Positions 33,470 through 46,766 of a stretch of DNA of 64,000 nt are shown piece by piece (position 1 is the first letter of the stretch; the number at the start of each line of letters is the position of its first letter). The DNA comes from Parvibaculum sp040216885 (lineage in GTDB: Bacteria; Pseudomonadota; Alphaproteobacteria; Parvibaculales; Parvibaculaceae): the NCBI GenBank assembly GCA_040216885.1, contig JAVJOG010000023.1:1-64000 (forward strand), given 5' to 3'. The notes beneath the pieces are model-generated. The model saw only the letters and a list, made by a program, of their open reading frames with translations. It was not told where the DNA came from and did no database searches. Both the position numbers and the translations under genes were made by a program.

Positions 33470-36154
33470 TCAATCAGCCAGCGACAGCCGCGTCTCGACG
33501 AGGCTCGGGTCGCCTTCGATGCTGTGGCGCGTGAAGCCGAGATCGTCGCACATATCGAGCATGCCGCGATTCTCGCGCAGCACATGACCGAACACCTCGC
33601 CGATGCCGCGCTCCCGCGCATAGTCGATGAGCTTCAGCATCAAGGCATAGCCGAGCCCGTGGCCCTGCATGTCGCTGCGCACGAGAACCGCATATTCGGC
33701 GCGCTCCCTGTTGGGGTCCTCGGAGAGACGCCCGACCGCAGCGAGATGCGCGCGCTTTTCGTCGGCAAAAACGACGAAGGCCATTTCGCGGTCATAGTCG
33801 ATCTGCGTCAGGCGCGCCGCAAGCTGACGCGGCAACCGCTTCAGCGGCGAGAGAAAACGCAGCCGCAAATCTTCAGGGTCCGTGTGCGCGAGGAGGTCGT
33901 CGATCAGCGGCGCATCCTCCGGCCGCACCGGGCGCAACGGAAACGACCCACCCTCGCGGCCGGCAAGCGCGCCCTCGAGCACCGAGGGATAGGGCCGGAT
34001 CGCAAAGCGCGACGTGCCGCGGCCTTTCGGCGATTGCAGGCGAACCCGCGCGTCGAGCGCGACGATCCCCTCGTGATCGGCCCAGAGCGGGTTGATGTCG
34101 AGCTCGGCGACTTCGGGGTTGTCGGCGGCAAGATCGCCGAGCGCCATCAACGCACCGGCAATGGCGTCGCGGGCGGCCGCCGGGCGGCCGCGATAGCCCT
34201 CAAGCAATCGCGACACGCGGGTGCGCGAAATCAGATCGTCGGCGAGCGTCCGGTTGAGCGGCGGCAGCGCCATTGCCTTGTCGCGCACCACCTCGACCGA
34301 GGTTCCTCCCTGACCGAACAGGATAACCGGTCCGAAGGTCGCATCGTCGACAAGCCCGAGAATGAGTTCGAGGGAATTGCGCTTTTCCGCCATGCGCTGC
34401 ACGGTGAAACCGTCGATCGAGGCGCCCGGGCAAGCTTGCGACACGCGGGCGAGCATCCGCGACGCGGCTTCCTCGACCGCCGCCGCATCCTCAAGCGCCA
34501 GCGCAACACCGCCGACATCCGATTTGTGGGTGATATCGCCGGAGAGAATTTTCAGCGCCGCCGGATAGCCGAGTTCATCGGCGATGCGCGCCGCCTCGGA
34601 CGCCGAGCGCGCAATCCGCGTCTCGACCACGGGAATGCCATAGGCGGCGAGCAGCGCCTTCGCTTCGACCTCGCTCAGCCATTCGCGGCCGGCGGCGAGC
34701 GCCATCTCGACGAGCTTGCGCGCCGAGGCAAGATCGTGCTGCGGCATCGCCGGGCCCGCCGGCGGAATCTCCATCAGCAGGCGCTGATTGCGATTGTGCC
34801 GGACATGCAGCATGAAGGCGCGCACCGCGCCCGTCGGCGTGTCGTAGGTCGGTATCTTGTGCGCCATGAAGGCCTCGCGCGCCGCCTGCGCGCCCTTGTC
34901 GCCGAGCCAGTTGGTGAAAACGGGTTTGCTGCTCGCCTCCGCCGCCTTGATGACGGCCTCCGCCGCCGACAGGTTGTTGACGACCGCGGTCGGACAATTC
35001 ATCACCAGCAGCGCATCGGTGCCCGGATCTTCGAGAAGCGCTTCCATCGCCCGCGCATAGCGCTCGGCCCCGGCATCGCCAATGATGTCGACCGGATTGG
35101 CGCGGCTCCAGGTGCGCGGCAGCACCTTGTCGAGAGCCGCGACGGTTTCGTCGGAGATTGTCGCCAGACGCCCGCCCTGGTCGATGACGAAATCGGTCGC
35201 AAGTACGCCGACGCCACCGCCATTGGTCAGGATGCCGAGACGGTCGCCAAGGATCGGGCGGCGCTCGGAGCGCGTCGACAGGGTTTCGACGGCCTCGAAA
35301 AGATCCTCGATGCCGAGCTCGCGCAACATGCCGGCGCGCCGGAACGCCGCATGATAAACAGCATCCGCGCCCGCCAGCGCGCCGGTGTGAGACGCTGCGG
35401 CGCGCGCACCCGCCTCGTGCCGTCCTGACTTGATGACGATGACCGGCTTCAGGCGCGAGGCCTGCCGTCCGGCCGACATGAACTTGCGCGCATCCGTGAT
35501 CGACTCGATATAGAGCAGGATGCTTTTCGTCTGCGGATCGGCGGCGAGGAAGTCGAGCATGTCGCCGAAATCGACGTCCGACATGCCACCGAGCGATGCG
35601 ATCGACGAAAAGCCGATGCCGCGGCTCGTTGCCCAGTCGAGCACGGCCGTGACGACGGCGCCCGATTGCGAGACAAAGGCGACATTGCCTTTCAGCGGTT
35701 GCACATGGCCGAACGAGGCGTTGAGCCCCTTGCCCGGCGCCATCAGGCCGAGACAATTGGGGCCCGCGATCCGCAACAGACGCGGACGCGCCGCTTCCAG
35801 CATCTTCCGCTGCAGTGCCCAACCCTCCTCACCCAGTTCGCCGAAGCCAGCCGTGATGACGACAGCCGCCTTCGTGCCGCGCGCGCCAAGCGCGGCGATG
35901 AGACCCGGCACCGTTTGCGGCGGTGTCGCGACGACGGCAAGGTCCGGCGCATCCGGCAGGCTTTCGACATCCGGCAGGAACTCGACCTCGCCGACCCGGC
36001 CACCCTTCGGGTTGACCGCCCAGACGGGCCCGTCGAGCCCGGCCCCGAGAAGATTGTTCAGGAGCACGTTGCCGACCGAGCCTGCGCGCGCGCTGGCGCC
36101 GATCAGGGCGACGGAACGCGGGGCGAACATGCGGTCGAGATTGCGGATCGACAT
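33470..36154 (-). CDS. Pat-like protein: NDP-forming acyl-CoA synthetase fused to GNAT acetyltransferase
   Basis: An 894-residue fusion starting MSIRNLDRMFAP at ATG 36154; the frame is open to 36286 but has no character there. Domain order: CoA-binding Rossmann (about 1-130, APRSVALIGASARAGSVG), succinyl-CoA-synthetase-like domains (about 140-450), ATP-grasp (about 480-690, with GYPAALKILSGDITHKSDVGGV), and a C-terminal GNAT domain (about 740-890, RSDMQGHGLGYALM giving the acetyl-CoA loop). In enterobacteria and actinobacteria this architecture is the protein lysine acetyltransferase Pat, which inactivates acyl-CoA synthetases. Substrates here are unknown. It is divergent from an esterase gene. 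Confidence 0.88.
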   Translation of the reverse strand: MSIRNLDRMFAPRSVALIGASARAGSVGNVLLNNLLGAGLDGPVWAVNPKGGRVGEVEFLPDVESLPDAPDLAVVATPPQTVPGLIAALGARGTKAAVVITAGFGELGEEGWALQRKMLEAARPRLLRIAGPNCLGLMAPGKGLNASFGHVQPLKGNVAFVSQSGAVVTAVLDWATSRGIGFSSIASLGGMSDVDFGDMLDFLAADPQTKSILLYIESITDARKFMSAGRQASRLKPVIVIKSGRHEAGARAAASHTGALAGADAVYHAAFRRAGMLRELGIEDLFEAVETLSTRSERRPILGDRLGILTNGGGVGVLATDFVIDQGGRLATISDETVAALDKVLPRTWSRANPVDIIGDAGAERYARAMEALLEDPGTDALLVMNCPTAVVNNLSAAEAVIKAAEASSKPVFTNWLGDKGAQAAREAFMAHKIPTYDTPTGAVRAFMLHVRHNRNQRLLMEIPPAGPAMPQHDLASARKLVEMALAAGREWLSEVEAKALLAAYGIPVVETRIARSASEAARIADELGYPAALKILSGDITHKSDVGGVALALEDAAAVEEAASRMLARVSQACPGASIDGFTVQRMAEKRNSLELILGLVDDATFGPVILFGQGGTSVEVVRDKAMALPPLNRTLADDLISRTRVSRLLEGYRGRPAAARDAIAGALMALGDLAADNPEVAELDINPLWADHEGIVALDARVRLQSPKGRGTSRFAIRPYPSVLEGALAGREGGSFPLRPVRPEDAPLIDDLLAHTDPEDLRLRFLSPLKRLPRQLAARLTQIDYDREMAFVVFADEKRAHLAAVGRLSEDPNRERAEYAVLVRSDMQGHGLGYALMLKLIDYARERGIGEVFGHVLRENRGMLDMCDDLGFTRHSIEGDPSLVETRLSLAD

Positions 36155-36284
36155 GGGCTCTGCCTTGCGGAGAAGGGGGACGGCTGGCGGCGCGCCGACG
36201 ATGGACATAGAGTATGACGAAATTACAACGGCGCCGCAGGATCGCCTTTCGCCGCATCGGCACCTTTGAGGGAGACGAAGAGCC

Positions 36285-37214
36285 ATGGCCAGTATTCAGG
36301 CGCGCCTGACCGACCGGATGCTGCGGCTTTTGGTCAAGAGCCGCTTCGATCCCCACGCCGACCCGCGGGCGATCCGCGCCCGCACGACGAGGCTCGCGCA
36401 GCGATTTGGCGGCGTGCCGCAGGGGGGCCGGGTCGAGAAGACGATGGTTGCCGGCGTTCCGGCCGAATGGGTCCACCCGCAAATCGCGGACAACGGCAAC
36501 ACGCTGCTCTATCTCCATGGCGGCGGCTATTCGATTTGCGGGCCGGACACACATCGAGGACTTGTGGCGCGGCTGGCAAGCGCCGCCAAGATGCGTGCCC
36601 TTCTGCTCGACTATCGGCTGGCGCCGGAACATCCCTTCCCCGCCGCGGTCGAGGATGCCTATGCCGCATACAAATCATTGCTCGCGGAAGGGACCGATCC
36701 GTCGCGGCTGACGATCGCGGGCGACTCGGCCGGCGGCGGACTGACACTGGCGCTGCTGATGAAACTGCGCGATGCGGGCGAGCCGCTGCCCGCCGGTGCG
36801 GCGCTGCTATCACCCTGGACCGATCTTGCCATGTCCGGCTGGACGCACATCACGCATGGCAGGCTCGATCCGATGCTGAGCCTCGACGCGGCGCTGACTG
36901 CCGCACGGCACTATCTGCAAGACGCGTCGCCGACCGACCCGCTGGCCTCGCCACTCTATGGCGATTTCGCTGACCTGCCGGCGCTGTTGATCCATGTCGG
37001 CGCCAACGAGATCCTGCTCGACGACAGCCGCCGCGTCGCCGAGAAGGCGCAAACCGCCGGCGTCCAAGCAACGTTGCGCGTCTGGCCGGGCCTGCCGCAT
37101 GTGTTTCAGGCCTTCCCCCTGCTCCCCGAGGCCCGCGCCTCGGTGGCCGAACTCGGCGCCTTTCTCCAGGGGCGCGCCCTTGCCGGCCACCCGACGCGGC
37201 AAGCTGCCGACTGA
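36285..37214 (+). CDS. HSL-family alpha/beta hydrolase (esterase)
   Basis: A 309-residue cytoplasmic esterase of the hormone-sensitive-lipase family. Oxyanion motif HGGGY is at residues 78-82, nucleophile Ser148 sits in GDSAGG, the acidic residue is in NEILLDD (Asp246/247), and His272 sits in GLPHVF. DYRLAPEHPFPAA is the family signature. All catalytic residues are intact, in contrast to the related domain in the LuxR-type protein at 56452-58026. GGGAGAC lies upstream of ATG 36285. It probably hydrolyses short acyl esters. Confidence 0.88.
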   Translation: MASIQARLTDRMLRLLVKSRFDPHADPRAIRARTTRLAQRFGGVPQGGRVEKTMVAGVPAEWVHPQIADNGNTLLYLHGGGYSICGPDTHRGLVARLASAAKMRALLLDYRLAPEHPFPAAVEDAYAAYKSLLAEGTDPSRLTIAGDSAGGGLTLALLMKLRDAGEPLPAGAALLSPWTDLAMSGWTHITHGRLDPMLSLDAALTAARHYLQDASPTDPLASPLYGDFADLPALLIHVGANEILLDDSRRVAEKAQTAGVQATLRVWPGLPHVFQAFPLLPEARASVAELGAFLQGRALAGHPTRQAAD

Positions 37215-37404
37215 ACCCGCAACCCTCTGAAAATAAACATAAAAATTGTCGCGCTCTTAAGCTGGATCATACGCCGCTTTAGGGCTGTCTTAACTCACCC
37301 CTGTTATGACTGTTTCACCGTACCCGGTGGGTGCGGGGGAGGGCCCGGATGGGCCATGGACGAGGGACCGGACGTTTCCGGCTTGCGGGAACACCGACGG
37401 GGAC

Positions 37405-39948
37405 ATGGGCAACCGCATCTATTCCGGCATTGGAGGCAACGCCTTTCGCACGTTGATCGGGCCGACGGCGCGTGGCCTTGCGTTGAAGATGTTCGCGCTG
37501 CTGGTGCTGATCTCCGCGATCCAGTCATATGTCGACTACCGCCATCTCCGTGAAATGATGTTCGATCATGTGGCGCAGCGCGCAGCATCGGTGAGCGATC
37601 ACCTGGCGATGCGCTCGATCCTCGACGACGATTTCGGCATCGCCGAGGCGAGCCAGGCTGTCGCACGCGAAACGCGATGGCATTCCGACCTGCTTGCGGT
37701 CTACCTGGTCGACCCGTCCGGCCGGCCACTCGCCGGCCATGGCGCCGCGCGCATCGAAGACACGAACTCCTTTCTCGCCGATCCGCTCATCGGCGACATG
37801 ATTCGCCGGAGCTTCGCCGAAGGCATTGCCGCCGGCTTTGAAACGAGCGCCAACGGCATCGATAGCTGGGCGCATGTCGCGGCCCTGCCCGACGAAGGCC
37901 TCGCGACCATCACGGTGGTCGATCTGCGGTCCTCGCGCGCCGAGCTCTCGGCCTCCCTCGTCTCCGCCGTCCTGCGGCGCATCGTTACCGCCGCCGCCGT
38001 ATCCGTCGCCCTCTTCGTGCTGCTGCATCGTGCCGTTATCGGTCCGATTGCGCGGCTCGCCAGCGCCGTGCGCGCCAGCAGCGCAATCGGACGTTTCGAC
38101 GTTCCGTCCGGAATGCCGAAGGGCGAACTCGGCGATCTCGCGGAACTCTTTGCCCGCGTGTTCAAACGCCTGCAGTCGAGCCGCGGCGAGAACGAACAAC
38201 TGGCGCTGGTCGCCAACGGCACCGATGCCGGCGTGTTGATCGCCGACCGGGACGGCCGCATCGTCTGGAGCAATGCCGGCTACACGGCCATGACGGGCTT
38301 CTCGCAGCAAGAACTCGAAGACCGGACGCCGCATGAAATTCTGACCGAACATGCCGGCGCCGGCGCACCGGCGGTCCTTGCCGAAAGCATTGGCGACGGC
38401 GAGGCGCGCAATGTCGAGACGATCGGTCTGACGCGCGAGGGCAAGAAATACTGGGCAACTATCGAGGTACGCCCGATCCGCGACACCCAGGGCGAAATCC
38501 GCAACTTCATCGTCATCGAAAACGACATCACCGAGATGAAGGAAACCGAGATCGCGTTGAAACGCAGCCGTCAGGAGCTGCAGGATCGCGTTCATGACCT
38601 GCAGGTCACCTATGCGCAGCTCGAACAGGAGCGCGCCAACCTCGCCCGTACCGCGCAGGACCTGTCGGACGCAAAGGAAGCGGCCGAGAACGCCAATCGC
38701 GCCAAATCGGCGTTCCTCGCCACGATGAGCCATGAACTGAGAACGCCGATGAACGGCGTCATCGGCATCGCCGACCTTCTCATATCGAGCGAAATGCCGT
38801 CGGCACAGCGGGAGCGTGTCGAGATGATCCGCGAATCCGGTGAATGCCTTTTGACGATCCTCAATGACATTCTCGATCTTTCGAAGCTTGAGGCCGGGCG
38901 CATGATGCTTGAGCGTGCGGCCGTGGCACCTCGGGAGGTCGTCGAAACGGTCGTCGAGGTGATGCGGCCGAACGCCGAGGAAAAATCGCTCTCGCTGAAT
39001 GTCGAGATAGGCGACAACGTGCCCGAGAGCATCGACGGCGATGCGACAAGGTTGCGCCAGATCCTGTTCAACCTGATCGGCAATGCGATCAAATTCACAC
39101 CCGAGGGTCACATCGATGTGAGCGTCGATGCTATACCGGGCCGCGAAGCCGACGCGATGGAACTGCTTTTCACGGTTCGCGACACGGGTATCGGCATTCC
39201 CGAGGCCATGCTACCGAGCCTCTTCACACGCTTCCAGCAGGCCGACTCCTCTATCTCCCGCACATATGGCGGCACCGGTCTCGGCCTTGCCATCGCGCGC
39301 GAACTGACGACGCTGATGAACGGGGTGATTTCGGTGGAGAGCCGCGAAGGCGAAGGCAGCACCTTCCGCGTTCGCCTACCCGTTCATGTCGTGGTGGATG
39401 AGACCGCCGCGCCAGCGCCGCAACCGCAAGAGCCGGCGCCCGAAGCGACCGACGAGCCGTGCCCCCTGCGCGTGTTGCTGGCCGAAGACCAGCCGGTCAA
39501 CCAGAAGCTGATGATGGCCGTGATGGAACGTCTGGGCCACGACCTGACCATCGCCGAGAACGGCGTTGAAGTTATTCGCAAGCTGCGCGAAAGCAGCTTC
39601 GACCTGATTCTGATGGACATCCAGATGCCGTTGATGGACGGCATCCAGGCGACGAAGGTCATTCGCAGCTTCGACGAACCGTGGCATGACGTCCCGATTG
39701 TCGCCGTCACCGCCCATGCGATGGACGGTCATCGGGAGGTCTATATGGCGGCAGGCATGAACGGCTTCGTCTCGAAGCCTTTCAAGATCGACCTGCTGGT
39801 GGCGGAGATGGAGCGCACAACGCGGCGTCGCGTTTCCGCGCCCGCCGGCAAGGCCGAGACCGTAACTGCCCCGGCCGCCGAAGCGGCACCTGACGCGGCG
39901 GACCCGCTGGCCGACATGCTGAATGAACTGGAACGGATGGCCGGCTAG
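37405..39948 (+). CDS. membrane hybrid histidine kinase (PAS-HisKA-HATPase-REC)
   Basis: An 847-residue sensor. TM1 is at about 25-43, followed by a periplasmic region of about 150 residues and TM2 at about 193-213. Then come a HAMP-like linker, a PAS domain at about 265-390 (GTDAGVLIADRDGRIVWSNAG), and HisKA with His443 in ATMSHELRTPMNG. The ATPase contains LIGNAIKFTPEG and GTGLGLAI. The C-terminal receiver carries Asp738 in LILMDIQMPLMDG. The frame is open 33 codons further upstream (to 37306), but those residues are low complexity and ATG 37405 begins the conserved part. An Hpt gene is convergent, sharing the CTAG stop overlap, so the phosphoryl group likely passes receiver to Hpt. Confidence 0.85.
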   Translation: MGNRIYSGIGGNAFRTLIGPTARGLALKMFALLVLISAIQSYVDYRHLREMMFDHVAQRAASVSDHLAMRSILDDDFGIAEASQAVARETRWHSDLLAVYLVDPSGRPLAGHGAARIEDTNSFLADPLIGDMIRRSFAEGIAAGFETSANGIDSWAHVAALPDEGLATITVVDLRSSRAELSASLVSAVLRRIVTAAAVSVALFVLLHRAVIGPIARLASAVRASSAIGRFDVPSGMPKGELGDLAELFARVFKRLQSSRGENEQLALVANGTDAGVLIADRDGRIVWSNAGYTAMTGFSQQELEDRTPHEILTEHAGAGAPAVLAESIGDGEARNVETIGLTREGKKYWATIEVRPIRDTQGEIRNFIVIENDITEMKETEIALKRSRQELQDRVHDLQVTYAQLEQERANLARTAQDLSDAKEAAENANRAKSAFLATMSHELRTPMNGVIGIADLLISSEMPSAQRERVEMIRESGECLLTILNDILDLSKLEAGRMMLERAAVAPREVVETVVEVMRPNAEEKSLSLNVEIGDNVPESIDGDATRLRQILFNLIGNAIKFTPEGHIDVSVDAIPGREADAMELLFTVRDTGIGIPEAMLPSLFTRFQQADSSISRTYGGTGLGLAIARELTTLMNGVISVESREGEGSTFRVRLPVHVVVDETAAPAPQPQEPAPEATDEPCPLRVLLAEDQPVNQKLMMAVMERLGHDLTIAENGVEVIRKLRESSFDLILMDIQMPLMDGIQATKVIRSFDEPWHDVPIVAVTAHAMDGHREVYMAAGMNGFVSKPFKIDLLVAEMERTTRRRVSAPAGKAETVTAPAAEAAPDAADPLADMLNELERMAG

Positions 39949-40379
39949 CCGGCGCCGCGGCCCGTCAATACGTCGAGCTTCTCGGCAATGCGGCGGCCCA
40001 TGTCGCCACCATCTCCCGAAATATTGTTCTCGGAAACTGTCTTCAACATGCGGATATGCATGTGGATGATATTGCGTTCATCGGCCGACAGGCGCTTGCC
40101 ACTGCGCAGATAGTCGCAGAAGGAAGCGCCTATTTCTGTAACGAGGTCGTAGCCGAACGAACCGCCCTGCCCCTTGATGTTATGGGCGATACCATGAAGT
40201 TCGGCGAGCGTCGCCTCGGCCGGTGCGCCGCCTTCAAGGCGGGCCCAGACTTCCTCCAGCGCCGCGACATCGTTGGCAAGCTGTTCGCGATAGGTGTCAC
40301 GCAGGGCCTCGACCGCAGCCTCGGCTTGCGCAATCAGGTCGTCATAGTCGCCCGTCGCCTCGTCTCTGGGAAATCCCAT
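39945..40379 (-). CDS. Hpt-domain phosphotransfer protein
   Basis: A 144-residue four-helix protein. The phosphoacceptor is His66 in AHNIKGQGGSFGY, the defining Hpt motif. It is preceded by a helix rich in charged residues and followed by GASFCDYLRSGKRL and the last helices. Its stop codon overlaps that of the hybrid kinase (CTAG palindrome at 39945-39948), so the two are convergent and their 3' ends are antisense. It is the natural partner of the kinase's receiver domain; the final response regulator is not in the window. A near-consensus TTAA-N7-TTGA (40440-40454) lies about 60 bp upstream. Confidence 0.82.
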   Translation of the reverse strand: MGFPRDEATGDYDDLIAQAEAAVEALRDTYREQLANDVAALEEVWARLEGGAPAEATLAELHGIAHNIKGQGGSFGYDLVTEIGASFCDYLRSGKRLSADERNIIHMHIRMLKTVSENNISGDGGDMGRRIAEKLDVLTGRGAG

Positions 40380-40439
40380 GGCTCCACCCACGCTTGCCGG
40401 ACCGGCCGGCGGCCTTGATCTGACGGTAGCGGGGGAGCG

Positions 40440-40454
40440 TTAAGGAAATCTTGA
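40440..40454 (-). promoter_or_regulatory. near-consensus CtrA-type box upstream of hpt
   Basis: TTAA-N7-TTGA, one mismatch from the full TTAA-N7-TTAA CtrA site. It lies between the hpt start (40379) and the convergent threonine aldolase stop (40466). It is weak alone; it is listed because a perfect site occurs elsewhere in the window. Confidence 0.3.
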
Positions 40455-40465
40455 AAGGACCGGCT

Positions 40466-41503
40466 TCAACCGGCTGCCAATGCCAGAAATGCGTCGATTT
40501 CGGACGGTTGCGACTGAAAAGAAGTCACAAGGCGAATGGTTCGGGCCTGCTCATCGTCACCCGGCATTGGCCATGGATAAAACCGCGCACCGCCCTTCCG
40601 GAGCCGCGCGATAGCGGTCGTTCGCAGTCTGACGAATACCTCGTTCGCCTGCGGCTCGACACACAGCGTCGCATCCGGCATCGCGGCGAAACCCTTGGCA
40701 AGCTGGCGCGCCATGGCGTTTGCATGCGCGGCGAGCCGCAACCACAAATCATTGTCCAGATAGGATTCGAGTTGCGCCGACACGAAGCGCATCTTCGAGA
40801 GAAGATGACCTGCCCGCTTGCGCCGGAAAGCGAGATCGCGCGCCAGCGCCGGATCGAAAACGATGACGGCCTCGGCCGCCAGTGCTCCGTTCTTGGTCGC
40901 GCCGAACGACATGATGTCAATGCCGGCCTTCCATGTCGCTTCGGCCGGCGAGAGCGCGAGCGTCGCCAGCGCGTTGGCAAAACGTGCGCCGTCCATGTGA
41001 ACGCGCAAGGCCCGCCTGCGCGCGATTTCGACAAGCGCGCGAATTTCATCCGGCATGTAGACAGTTCCAAGCTCTGTCGATTGCGTCAGTGTCAGCGCCG
41101 CCGGCTGCACATGATGAACGACACCGGCCGGAAGCGCGGTCAGCGCTGCTTCAAGTGCGGCCGGATCGACCTTTGCGGCGGCACCCGGAAGCGGCACCAG
41201 TTTCGCACCGCCGGAAAACATCTCGGGCGCTCCGCATTCGTCGACATGCACATGCGCAAGCTCATGGCACATCACGGCACCATGCGGCGGCGTCAGCGCC
41301 GCCAGCGCCAATGCATTGGCCGCCGTGCCGGTGACGACCGGATAGACCGCGACTTCGCGTTCGAAAAGCTCAGAAAACCGCTGGCAGAGACGTGCCGTCA
41401 CCGCGTCGTCGCCGTAGGAGCGCTCGGTTCCGGCATTTACCCGGGCGAGTGCCGCCAGGATTTCCGGCGCCACCCCGGCGGCATTGTCGCTTGTGAAGTC
41501 CAT
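40466..41503 (-). CDS. low-specificity threonine aldolase (PLP-dependent)
   Basis: A 345-residue PLP enzyme of the beta-eliminating lyase/threonine-aldolase family. It opens MDFTSDNAAGVAPEIL, with ERSYGDDAVTARL (cofactor pocket), HVHVDECGAPEMF and VHMDGARFANAL (Asp that pairs with the pyridine N). SFGATKNGALAAEAV holds the Schiff-base Lys, at about residue 200. It cleaves L-threonine or L-allo-threonine to glycine and acetaldehyde, and other beta-hydroxy amino acids to glycine plus an aldehyde. ATG 41503 is divergent from gltB. The long region between them is described separately. Confidence 0.88.
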   Translation of the reverse strand: MDFTSDNAAGVAPEILAALARVNAGTERSYGDDAVTARLCQRFSELFEREVAVYPVVTGTAANALALAALTPPHGAVMCHELAHVHVDECGAPEMFSGGAKLVPLPGAAAKVDPAALEAALTALPAGVVHHVQPAALTLTQSTELGTVYMPDEIRALVEIARRRALRVHMDGARFANALATLALSPAEATWKAGIDIMSFGATKNGALAAEAVIVFDPALARDLAFRRKRAGHLLSKMRFVSAQLESYLDNDLWLRLAAHANAMARQLAKGFAAMPDATLCVEPQANEVFVRLRTTAIARLRKGGARFYPWPMPGDDEQARTIRLVTSFQSQPSEIDAFLALAAG

Positions 41504-42066
41504 AATCGTCCCATCCGATAGGTTCCGGAACCGCTCTGCGGGCCAATTCCGTCACTAACGCCTTGATTCCACAAGACAAGTTATAGGTCAGTAATCCTGT
41601 CTTATTTGCTTGATTCAAGCCCCCCCGTCTGGCATGATCATGCCACTGGGAGAGCCTCGCTTTTCCGGGCCGACCGGCTGACCGAAACGGGTGCGGCTCG
41701 CCAGTCAGTAAGCCCCTGCTCCGGGCAACAGGGAGCACCCAGCAGAAAGCTCCGTCAGCGATGGCGGCACTGCGCGGGTACGCGACAAGGAGTGTGTTGG
41801 CCCCGAGCCGAACTCCGGCGCGTGCCGGACATCGGATCGCGATGAGCGATCCGGCAACGATATGTCTCGCCGGATACGGCCGGGACTTTTGCGATAACGC
41901 GTGCGATCCGCTAGCGTCCCGCGCTCCGGCAACCGGAGCTTCGGCCTGAAACGCGCCGGGGACAGGAAAGCGCGCGGGCGAGAATGGACGACGATCGAGG
42001 CAACCCGCCTCGGAGCCGGGACATAGCGGTCCCGGGATGGCGGGTCCGGGTGAAGGATGGACGGGC
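41504..42066. other. long divergent leader region before gltB
   Basis: About 560 bp without a convincing protein gene. Visible features are AAGACA/TGTCTT half-sites (41569-41604), a GCTTGATTCAAGC inverted repeat (41608-41620), a perfect 16-bp palindrome (41630-41645) and a C-run. Beyond it are several G+C-rich hairpins, for example TGCTCC-GGGCAACA-GGGAGCA near 41730 and a GGGTGC/GCACCC pair enclosing it. A CTTGAT (41609) with GCATGA (41632) at 17-bp spacing is a possible promoter. That would leave an unusually long structured leader of about 420 nt before gltB. I do not recognise a known riboswitch. Confidence 0.45.
41630..41645. repeat. 16-bp perfect palindrome TGGCATGATCATGCCA
   Basis: A perfect inverted repeat between the divergent threonine aldolase and gltB genes. 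It overlaps the proposed -10 of the gltB promoter, so it is placed like an operator. It resembles no specific regulator site that I can name, and the half-sites are not a sigma-54 box (spacing is one short). Confidence 0.7.
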
Positions 42067-46761
<4,695 letters not shown>

Positions 46762-46766
46762 GAGTC

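Noticed and set aside
41630..41645. Sigma-54 promoter at the TGGCATGATCATGCCA palindrome
   Set aside because: The GG to GC spacing is 9 rather than 10, and the symmetry explains the resemblance.
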